From Pigoraptor chileana (taxonomy: Eukaryota; Opisthokonta; Filasterea), in NCBI GenBank assembly GCA_943704495.1, contig CALSCR010001066.1, positions 1 through 28,403 of the forward strand: a stretch of DNA of 28,403 bases, in the 5' to 3' direction. A model generated the notes under the pieces. The model had not been told where the DNA came from. It ran no database searches and saw only the letters and a program-made list of their open reading frames with translations. Both the position numbers and the translations under genes were made by a program. Each line of letters opens with the position of its first letter. The first letter of the stretch is position 1. This document shows positions 20,701 through 28,403 of this stretch, piece after piece.

Positions 20701-21679
20701 GGTTGTTGTTGTTGTGTTCTACTCAAACAACGAACGAGATGAATGAAAGAGAAAGAAGATGTTGTGTTTGGGGATCTCCTTCAAATGCATACAATCCTAC
20801 ACGGATGCGCGCATTGCCCACACGCAGAAGGGCATGATGATCAGCCCGAAAAATCAATACTTTATTTCATATTCGTAATGTAGTATTGGATATGTAATAC
20901 ATTTAGTAGTAATAAAATACACTCTTTAGTATTTAATTGCGATTCACCACCCCGGATAATAATTGGCGAATAAATACCCCGGATGTGCTCCGAAAGCCGT
21001 ATGATTCAGTCCCGCCGTGTAGTCGTATGCCACTGAGCCAGTACTGTTGAGAATCTCACCGGCGCCGTGCGGCAATTCGGTTTCGGTGGCCCTTCTTCCC
21101 ATTCTTTTAAGAACGTTTATGTGTGATTATCTATTATCACCGCCTGAACTGAGTTTGTTTCGCTGGCGGCTTTCCGCGTGTGTGCCAATGGTGGATAGTC
21201 TGAGAGATGGTCATGACTCGCCTGATTCACATTGTATACATCATGTCGTCATGCTGCTGCTCCGGCGAACTTCCGGGCTACTGGACTGGACGGCCGGGGC
21301 CATCAATTCAGTCAGATATGACTCGCACCTTGCGATCGTTCTTGCACTCGGACTCTCCCTGTTGCCGCGGCTCAGTGTCAGTTACTTTGGCCGGCTTGTC
21401 CGGTCCCGTCCGACGTTGGTACTGAGTTTAGGATAAATCCGCATGTTACCTATATCAATACATTCAGTATCTAAATACTTAATCTTTTATTGTCGTATTT
21501 AGTAGTCCATCTGGAGAATGGCACACGTGCAAGGAATGGCATGGAACAAACTTATCCGGCGACAGACAACATCATCTTACTGTAGTTGACCAGCGTGTTC
21601 GGTTTATGAAGCACGTCTTGCTGAAAAAGATCAAGACGGGAGTCGCATTTCAGCAGCCCACTATCGGGAATATCCCACC
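20701..21679. promoter_or_regulatory. divergent region RPS15 / LRR-WD gene
   Basis: This is the longest spacer, 979 bp. On the RPS15 strand a pyrimidine tract at 20745-20759 (TCTTCTTTCTCTTTC) could be a 5'TOP element if transcription starts there. Two AT-rich blocks (about 20860-20945 and 21440-21505) bracket a GC-richer middle. The middle contains a 130-codon plus-strand frame at 21047-21436 that I do not recognise. Confidence 0.45.
21047..21436 (+). CDS. doubtful ORF of 129 aa
   Basis: An ATG-to-stop frame between RPS15 and the LRR-WD gene. The translation is Leu/Ser/Arg-rich without clear domains; a weakly hydrophobic stretch (AIVLALGLSLLPRL) is present near the end. A second plus-strand frame overlaps it at 21207-21425. 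No family is recognised and there is no splice evidence. It may be chance, or cargo of a small inserted element bounded by the AT-rich blocks. Confidence 0.15.
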   Translation: MRISPAPCGNSVSVALLPILLRTFMCDYLLSPPELSLFRWRLSACVPMVDSLRDGHDSPDSHCIHHVVMLLLRRTSGLLDWTAGAINSVRYDSHLAIVLALGLSLLPRLSVSYFGRLVRSRPTLVLSLG

Positions 21680-24600
21680 ATGTCGGAAGGACTCGATGCC
21701 GTAATTGACGAGCAGGTTGGCGGCCGCAATCCTGAGCTCGTTCTCGCGCTGCGCCTGAGAGATGCTGCTGTTGTGCGGCACATCCCGACAAACTCTCGAC
21801 TTCACACCTTGCAATTCACTTCACTGCTGCGGCTATCGCTCTCTGGACTGGGCCTTGAGTCACTCGAGGGATTCCCGAACTTCCCTCAACTCGGCAAGGT
21901 GTCACATGATCGCTATAATATTTGACATGCTTGTGATATTCCCACGTGCACGGTGTTAAATAATCAGTCGATGAGCAGTTGGAATCCATATTGCCATTGC
22001 GATTACTGTTTTTGCAATATTTTGTGTGGAGATCTGCTTCGTGTTTGGCTCGACTTTCCCCTCTGACCCTATGCATTACGTGTCCGAAACCGGCAGCTTG
22101 ATCTCGATCGAAATGCCATCGCTGGCGACCTCACGCACCTTTGCCATTTGAAAGCGCTGAGAATTCTCACGCTGAATCACAATCCAATAGAGCAAATCGA
22201 GTCCTTTACTACTTTGGTACGTTACCTCGCCGTTCTCTGCTCGACTCATTGCAGCAATCACTTGATCCCACCCCACTTATTTTCTGTGCTTTCGCGTGTT
22301 CTCAATTATCATCTGTATTGTGCTTATTCTTATTATGGAGTTCATTGGCGGAGCAGAGCGAAGGCCATTGTCTTCAGTCCTGCATCTCTTTCTTAAATAC
22401 CCTTTTCACATTTGTGTCGGACCACAATCATCAAAACCGCAGCATGAACTCTCCCACTTGGAAATTCTGGAGGCATTGAACACACCCGCCTCCCATCTGC
22501 CGGCCTTTCGAACGACGGTGCTTACGGCGATTCCAAGCATTCTCCTTCTCAATGGTGTCGAGGGCGAGGCAGATGAGGATGAAGAGGATGGCGTTGACTT
22601 TGCACGGCGTGGCGGCCGCGCCCTCATGGTGGCGCAGTCAGACGAAGAAGAAGAAGACGACGACGACATTGACGACGACGAGGAGGACGACGACGATAGT
22701 GATAGCGAGTGGTTTGGGCAGCTTGCAGCGCGCACGCTCCTCGAGCGAAGTGGCGGCGACCGCGACGCGGCCATTGCCGTCGCAGTCAACCTCATTAACG
22801 GCGGCCGCGAGCCTGCTATCGACCCCAATCGGCATGTGTATTTGGCCGATGGAGAGCGCCCGTCGCAGCCCGCACCAGCAGCCCCGCCGAGTCCGCCACC
22901 TTTGTCTCCCTCTAGCTTTGGTCTCGGCAGTAATCCGCTACTTGTCCAAGCGGATTTGCTGCGGCCGTCGAACGCGCTGACAGATCCATATCACCCGGAC
23001 TTCAATGTGCAGCGCGCAATCAGCCACATGTTCTCTCAGTGGAGCATGGGGGGTGCACCAAATGCCGCGCTGCTGGCCGGCAGTCGCGCAAATGGCCCCA
23101 ATGGTCCCAATGGCGCGTCAGATGCACGGCGAGTGGCGGATGCGGATGCGGATGCGGATGCGGATGCGGATGAGGCCATGTGGGACGACGTGGACAGTGA
23201 CGACAGCGACGACAGTAATGACAGTGACGGCGATTCTTCTGGCAGGCACTCTGTTGCGCTTGCTCCCTATGTCGCACGGCTGATTGCACGTGAGTGTGGC
23301 TGGCAATAATCTCTGTTGTTTGTTATTCGCTTTTTTGCAACTTGCAACGTGCACTACTACCACATTGGCGTTCCCATTGTGAGAAATCTTTCTCTTTCTG
23401 GGTGAGTCTTGTGGAGTCCATGGTCACGCGAAAAGCACTCGACTTGAATCCTACATCTCAAAGAGTCTTTTCTGCTGCATACACACACTCGAACTCACAC
23501 GCCCACATGCATCATGCGCTCATGAAAAAGGTGCCGGCCCGGACGGAATCGGCTCTGATGTGGCGAGCGATGACGACAGCAGCATGTACGACGAGGACCT
23601 TGGTGACGAGGACGACGAAGAGGACGAAGAGGACTTTGATGTGGCGAACCGCACTGTCTTTGGAGAGGTCGATCCCACCGAGACAATGCTGCGGAGGCTG
23701 TCGGAACTGAGTGAAATGCGCACTTATTTCAAGGGAACGGCGCGACGATTCGTCCTGAACACATCGGCAAATCACTATCAGTGCTGCCGTGCACTGGCGG
23801 TGCCCACGCCGCTCGACCTGTACACCATGTCGAAGAACCACATCAGCCGCATTGACCTTGTGCGAAAGACGGTGAGCTGGTATCTGTTGGTGTGTGTATA
23901 TGTGTGTGTGTGTGTGCGTCTGTGCGTGTGTGTGTGTGTGTGTGTGCTATTGGTGTGTATATTGTGATGTGAAATGTATGCGTTGAGTAATGCCTGTGCA
24001 AATGTTTACCATCGGATGATTGTAGTGCAAGACGGTCGTCGTTTCCGACTTCAATCCACTATGTGTCACATGCAAATACGGATATATTGCGATGGGCGGC
24101 GACAATCGGGAACTCGCTCTCTACAAGGTCTCTGGCGAGTGAGTTGGATGGTCAATTGAGTGTTCTACTGGTTGTCGTCCGTTATTTGTGTCGCTGTTGT
24201 TTTTATGTTCACAGGGAATGTAGTTGTGTTTTGTTCTTTGTCGCCCTTTCTCGTTCTTTGATTTGTGTGTGTCTTTGGAGATGAAAGCTTTGCGTATTGT
24301 GCCTCCCTGATAGTGTCCCCTCTGTCCTCCTTTACATCCGCATCGCCTTGCAGGTTCGTGATGAGCGTGTTTGCGGGTGGCTCTATGAACAACAGCGTCG
24401 ACATATATCGCCACAACGACGGCCTCCGCTTGATCGTGGCCAACAATGACCGCCACGTCAGAGGTGAGAACAAAGTATCACTGTTGTGTTGACGCAGGCA
24501 CGCACGTGCTTTGTGTGTGCTATTTTGTGGGTGTGAACTGACTTATTTGGAAACTGTTGGATCTCATGTGTCACCAAACTGCCATTGCTGAGGCATACGT

Positions 24601-26280
24601 ACTTTTTGTCACAAACGTATATTTCTTTGTTGGGTTGCTGCATCCTCATTTTTCCTATCGATTTGCTCTTTCTCTTTGTGTCGTTTGTTTGCTGTCGTGT
24701 GTTTTTTTGTTTTGTTTGTTTTTTATTGCAGTCTTTTCGCTTCCGTCATTGTCGGTCGTATCATGTACAGCCATCTATCCGTGCGCACTGAATGATGCCG
24801 TGATCAGCCCCGACGGACTTCATTTCGTGACGGTTGGCGACGTCCTCGCTGGTTTTCTGGGCAAAATAAACAGCGACGGAACCTTCGCACAGGGCTTTGA
24901 AGTACTTCCGTTTCGTGGGAGGCGCGGTAAGCTTTCGATCTGTGTTTGGTTGGTGGTGGTGAAAACAGAATAACAGCGACGAAAACTACATGTGTGCATC
25001 TCATTGCACAGGTGTCTCACATGGATGGCGCTTTGATACATGTGGAGCAGCGTCCATTGTCGTTCTTCCTCTCACTCTCACTCTCTCGCTCGCGCTCACT
25101 CTGTCTGTTGTGTGTGAAATTCCAAAACTTAACGATACTTATTCCCTCTCTCTCGTCATGCCTGTGTGTGTTGATGCTGTGCTTCTTTTCGCCACTACAG
25201 ATGCACTCCGCACTGGCCGGGCATTCCCGTCGGGGTCGTGTCAATACGTTGCGTGGAACTGCGACTCGACACTCATTGCCGCGTCGACCGACTCTGACAA
25301 CTTCGTGGTTGTGTGGGATGTTGGGACGCGCACTGTGCGTGCGTGCGTCGATGCGTGTGGTGGGTATTTCTTAATTAATCAGCACCCTTTGTGTGTTTCG
25401 GTCGTCCCCAATTCATACTTGCCACACCACCTTTGTGTCGATCCGCAATTCATTCCGTGCGGATTCAAATTTAATTTGTGAATTGAATTTCACACATTAC
25501 AGGCGGGACTTACGCCATTGCATTCTCGCCCATGCGCCCGTCATTGCTTGCCTTTACCGAACGGCGCGGCGTGGCCCACTTGTGTGATATCCCGGCGTCG
25601 GCGTCGTCGCACAATGACATCGCGGGTGGTGCATCGTCACAAGGAGACGCCGCGCCGTCCAAACCAACCGCCCATCGACGGCAGATCATCCGGGTTGGGG
25701 GGCAGCAGATGGTCAACGGACTGGCCTTCTCCCCCGACGGCTCTGAGCTTCACATTGGTGAGCCTTTATGTTGTGTTCTCCGCTGTCATTGTTTGGGTTT
25801 CGCTTTGTGGTTTTTGAATTATTACTATTATTTTCTCCTTCGTGTTGGAATAGTGTGTATTTCTTTCATTTTTTGCTTTGCGTTTGTGTTGTTTTTAAAA
25901 TGGGACTAGTGCATGGGGGGCCTGATGGATGTTCTCTGCTGTGGCGCCCAGAACACAGTGCAACGACGCTGATGCATCTATCTGTCCTCTTTTTACTGTC
26001 GCCACACTACACCACAGCCACAAGCCGCGCCATATCGACGTACACAATGAACGAAGTGCCGACTCTCTATATGCTCACTGTCCGCGTTGTGCGGGAGCAA
26101 GTCCTCGATGGCAAGATAAACTGGAACGACTGCGCGTTTCCACAGTCTGTTGCAGAGGACATTTTTCCGCCTGGGCGTGAGCCGCGAAAGAAGAAGGCGG
26201 CGTCGGGGGCAAGCACTGGAGGGGTGTCGGCGTCGGCGTCGGCGTCGGTTGTGGACGCCTCCGCTGCCGCACACGAATGA
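21680..26280 (+). CDS. ANP32-like LRR plus SPAC2A9.03-type WD-repeat fusion protein
   Basis: Ten exons: 21680-21898, 22097-22216, 22443-23289, 23531-23871, 24026-24138, 24354-24463, 24732-24926, 25201-25338, 25503-25757 and 25910-26280. All phases agree, giving about 902 aa. Residues ~20-160 match the ANP32 leucine-rich-repeat layout (LLRLSLSGLGLESLEGF, LDLDRNAIAGDLTHL, LRILTLNHNPIEQI, HLPAFRTTVLTAIPSILLLNG) and run into long Asp/Glu tracts, as in ANP32. After a Pro/Ser-rich part and further acidic runs, residues ~450-830 match the WD-repeat family typified by fission yeast SPAC2A9.03 (DUF2415): KYGYIAMGGDNRELALYK, LIVANNDRHVR, VISPDGLHFVTVGD, VAWNCDSTLIAAS, VVVWDVGTRTV, VNGLAFSPDGSELHI. The exon 3-4 intron carries the intron-only repeat, which favours one gene over two. 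ANP32 proteins are nuclear acidic histone chaperones; a nuclear role is only inferred. Exon 5 could begin at 24026 or 24032. The WD C-terminus may contain an unrecognised further intron. Confidence 0.75.
22334..22388 (+). repeat. diverged copy of the ~50-bp intronic repeat
   Basis: In intron 2 of the LRR-WD gene: ATGGAGTTCATTGGC, then AGCGAAGGCCATTG, then TCAGTCCTGCATCTCTTTC. The order and spacing match the consensus, but about a third of positions differ. Confidence 0.5.
23136..23172 (+). repeat. (GCGGAT)n coding hexanucleotide repeat
   Basis: Six GCGGAT units encode alternating Ala-Asp in the acidic linker of the LRR-WD protein. Confidence 0.9.
23411..23459 (+). repeat. intronic ~50-bp repeat, copy in LRR-WD intron 3
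   Basis: GTGGAGTCCATGGTCACGCG, then CTCGACTTGAATCCTACATC. It is in the same sense as the host gene and lies between exons 3 and 4. Confidence 0.85.
23885..23946. repeat. (GT)n-rich intronic tract
   Basis: Interrupted GT repeats fill the 5' part of LRR-WD intron 4, starting 14 bases after the donor at 23872. Confidence 0.8.
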
Positions 26281-26664
26281 ACATTCGCTACTGTAAATAA
26301 TACACTTATTTGATTTCACATCGTTACTTTGGTAAGCAACAAATCCAAAAAGCGCTGAATACTCTGGTAATGTTGAGGCTGTAACTCAGCTAACTGGAAA
26401 GTTGCCCATCAACCATTGTACTTTTTTTGTTGATTGTTGGATTGTGGCCGTGCCACTTGACCAACGGCAATGAAACACAAATACACACTATGAAATTATG
26501 TACAGAAGAGCATATAACCACGCATTTCGCAAATCAGTTCAGCAGAAGCTGTCACCGAGACAACGCATCACACAAAAGCGCCCGCACGCAAAGCAACAGA
26601 AGATCACAAACACGCACAGCGAGCTTACGCGCAGCGAATGCACGAGACCAAACGCACGCACGTC
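26281..26664. other. convergent 3' spacer
   Basis: This lies between the LRR-WD stop (+) and the RNF11-like stop (-). TAAATAATACAC just after the plus-strand stop (26293 onward) is A/T-rich and may serve 3'-end formation. Nothing else was recognised. Confidence 0.4.
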
Positions 26665-27573
26665 TCACAGCGAGTCAAGGGGGATGCCTTGTGAGTGAGA
26701 GCGGGACACAGCCACGGGCAGTACCTCTGCGCTGACGGCTCCTTTGCCTTTTGCCATTGCCAGTGAGGACGATGACGACGCCCCAGACCACGCATGCTCG
26801 TTGAGTGCGGGCCAGTGTGTCTTCTCTATCGACTCGAGATCAAGTTCGTACATGCACATCGGGCACATAAATGATCGATTCAGCCAGTCGCTGAGGCATT
26901 CGTGGTGGGCAAAGTGATTGCAGGGCAGACCGAGCAGGAGATCACCCTCCATATAATCATCGCAACAAATGATGCACCTGGAACGCGTATCAAAACATAA
27001 CCTCCGGTCAACAAAATGAAAATATAGTGCAAAATAGGCACAAGATCAAGATAATATGACGAAAAAAGTACACGACTATTACAAGGATACAAAAACGAAA
27101 AGAAGTCGAGCATGCGTCCCCTGTCACGCTCACTCACTCTCTGTGACGCTTCGGCACACCAAGCTTATTCGTGTACTTGACGGTCGGAAGCAACTGTATC
27201 ATCGTAATCCGCTTAGCCTTAAGGATCATATCCTCCTCGGACATGTAATCGGGGACGTAATCGCGTGGATTGATGAACAAGGGCGGTCCCAAGGCAGAGT
27301 CAAGACTTGATCTCGAGGGGGGCTCGCGGCGCTCCCTCTCCCTCTCCCTCTCCCTCTCCCTCGCCCTTTCCCTCTCCCTCTCCTGTTCTCGTTCTGGTGG
27401 CTGAAAAATAGTCAACAATAGCACGCATGAAATCAGCCACTCTGTGAGAATCAGACCAAAATGAATCCACAGTTGTACAAGGTCCAACAACCCACCACAT
27501 CCACAATTTCATCCTCTAAAGAATGCTCCGAGTCGCGTCGCGTCTTGCGCCCAAATGGGTGGCAGTTGCCCAT
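26665..27573 (-). CDS. RNF11-like myristoylated RING-H2 E3 ligase
   Basis: Three minus-strand exons: 27573-27496, 27400-27138 and 26977-26665, in frame, 217 aa. The start MGNCHPFG fits N-myristoylation at Gly2 with palmitoylation at Cys4, as in RNF11 (MGNC). The middle contains an Arg-Glu run (~31-50) and then the block that precedes the RING in RNF11 (EEDMILKAKRITMIQLLP). The RING-H2 ligands are C115, C118, C133, H135, H138, C141, C152 and C155, with W145 for E2 contact (WLNRSFMCPMC). The C-terminal ~55 residues are Ser/Ala-rich. RNF11 (154 aa in human) acts on endosomal membranes as a ubiquitin-ligase adaptor; a membrane-tethered E3 is inferred here. The human PPxY motif is not seen; the Arg-Glu run occupies that region. 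The start is fixed by the MGNC motif. Confidence 0.88.
27332..27382 (-). repeat. (GAGAGG)n coding repeat
   Basis: A CCCTCT tandem on the plus strand encodes the Arg-Glu alternation of the RNF11-like protein on the minus strand, with two interruptions. A hexamer keeps the frame. Confidence 0.9.
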
Positions 27574-27749
27574 CTTCACGTCGTCTCACAATCCAACCAT
27601 CAATATCTCTTTTCAAACGCTTGACTAGGAAATGGTATTCCGTTGATGCAAGAAGCGACTGGCCGATCACCGTGGCCAGTATGAAGCAGATTACCAATTA
27701 ACGTCGTACGAATCATAAGGTGAGCGATCAAAAGGAGTATAACAGGGAG
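27574..27749. promoter_or_regulatory. short divergent spacer
   Basis: Only 176 bp separate the RNF11-like ATG (-) from the ATG of the small plus-strand frame at 27750. If both are genes they must share promoter sequence. aag|gtgagc at 27718-27725 resembles a splice donor on the plus strand, so the small gene may have an upstream exon here. Confidence 0.35.
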
Positions 27750-28052
27750 ATGAAACTGCGCAGTCGCGGATGGAAACAGAGTGCGAAGGCAAGTCGATCG
27801 ATCGCTAAGCCGGAAAATGACGACGATGTGCCAAAATGGCGAGAACGCGAGCTATGTGCGGCAGAGACGTGTCCGTGTGGAATGCAAGGCAAATATATAA
27901 AAAGCGAGACACAACAACAAATCAACGCGCACGCTACAAACGCGGCGAAAGATGATATTAGGGAGCACAAATTAAGGGAAGCTAGAAAGCACGTGCAAAA
28001 AATAATGGGTCTCGGTGTGGCATCATTCGATGAAGAAACAAAACTTAATTGA
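27750..28052 (+). CDS. small hypothetical protein, 100 aa
   Basis: ATG at 27750, stop at 28050-28052. The protein is highly polar and basic at its N-terminus (MKLRSRGWKQSAKASRS), has a short Cys motif (ETCPCGMQG), and ends in a likely helix rich in Lys/Glu/Gln. There are no membrane spans or signal peptide, and no family is recognised. Its composition looks more protein-like than most chance frames in the window, and it continues the alternating-strand order. A longer minus-strand frame (27728-28204) overlaps it but is Ser/Cys/Phe-rich and looks like a shadow. The frame stays open upstream to a GTG at 27720, where a donor-like site also sits, so the 5' end is uncertain. Confidence 0.4.
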   Translation: MKLRSRGWKQSAKASRSIAKPENDDDVPKWRERELCAAETCPCGMQGKYIKSETQQQINAHATNAAKDDIREHKLREARKHVQKIMGLGVASFDEETKLN

Positions 28053-28358
28053 GTGATGGCGAGTGAACGAGTGCAAAGTTGAGTGAGGCGGTGTGAGCTG
28101 TGCGTCGTGCATTTTGTCAGGCTTGAAACTGATGACGCGCCAGACGTCACTCGGGCGAAATTAATTTGAAACTTCCTCTCAATTGTCCCCCAAAAATGCC
28201 TCAATTACCAATTAAATGTGTCCCGTGAATACCGTGAATAGGAATGACGTAACAACCACAACCAGTTGCATCACGTGTACTCACGTGTCGCCGAAACAAA
28301 AACCGTGTGGCTGTTGTCACTGAGTGAACCTGTCAGGTCACGAAGTAGATTGCGTCGA
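28053..28358. other. 3' spacer / possible upstream region of next gene
   Basis: No coding frame. It contains gacgtcac near 28143, tgacgtaac near 28245 and two cacgtg E-boxes (about 28273 and 28283), so it may be a promoter for a gene running out of the window. Confidence 0.35.
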
Positions 28359-28403
28359 ATGGACTGCTTTTTCACTGCTTTTGCAAGAGCAGTGGCCGCT
28401 GCT
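28359..28403 (+). CDS. possible start of a further gene (cut by window end)
   Basis: ATG at 28359 opens a frame of 15 codons to the window edge (MDCFFTAFARAVAAA). It follows the CRE- and E-box-bearing stretch. The N-terminus is hydrophobic enough for a leader or targeting peptide, but the frame is too short to judge. It would break the strand alternation unless the small frame before it is not a gene. Confidence 0.2.
   Translation, partial: MDCFFTAFARAVAAA

Noticed and set aside
23560-23967. Independent WD gene starting near 23560
   Set aside because: The first codon there is GTG, not ATG, and the frame and phase join exon 3 cleanly; kept only as the alternative to the fusion model.
1-28403. 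Virus-like or other mobile elements with coding capacity, CRISPR arrays, rRNA genes
   Set aside because: No reverse transcriptase, integrase, capsid or transposase motifs, no regularly spaced array and no rRNA-like sequence were seen by eye on either strand.

Overview
This window is nuclear DNA from a eukaryote, very probably unicellular and compact. Genes are dense and most are split by many short GT-AG introns. The spacers between genes are only a few hundred bases, and base composition is mixed (GC-rich exons, introns rich in T, GT or AC). The gene set (TMEM62-like, MCRS1-like, UCH37/UCHL5, RPS15, RNF11-like, ANP32-type LRR) looks like that of a protist on or near the animal/fungal/amoebozoan side of the tree. 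I cannot name the species. All exon chains were built by eye from splice signals, reading frame and remembered family alignments; in each multi-exon gene the exon lengths sum to an intact frame.

Layout: (1) 682-4495 (+), TMEM62-like membrane metallophosphoesterase, 7 exons. (2) 5177-8449 (-), MCRS1-like FHA protein with poly-Q, 5 exons. (3) 8952-11336 (+), single-exon membrane-anchored protein with an APP1/lipin-type phosphatase domain. (4) 11789-15251 (-), ZnT/CDF zinc transporter with a long His-rich loop, 10 exons. (5) 15805-18986 (+), UCH37/UCHL5 deubiquitinase, 11 exons. (6) 19547-20700 (-), ribosomal protein S15 (uS19), 3 exons. (7) 21680-26280 (+), ANP32-like LRR region joined through acidic linkers to a WD-repeat region of the SPAC2A9.03 type, 10 exons. 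(8) 26665-27573 (-), RNF11-like RING-H2 protein with an N-myristoylation motif, 3 exons. (9) 27750-28052 (+), small hypothetical protein. Another gene may start at 28359.

The genes alternate strand without exception (+-+-+-+-+), so every spacer is either a shared divergent promoter or a convergent 3' region. MCRS1 and UCH37 are both subunits of the animal INO80 chromatin remodeller and sit close together here, as neighbours-but-two. Several introns carry copies of one ~50-bp repeat (blocks GTGGAGTCCATGGGCACAG and ACTGACTTGAATCCTACATC followed by a pyrimidine tract). All ten copies or fragments seen lie inside introns; this is the most novel signal in the window. No virus-like element, CRISPR array, rRNA or convincing tRNA gene was seen.
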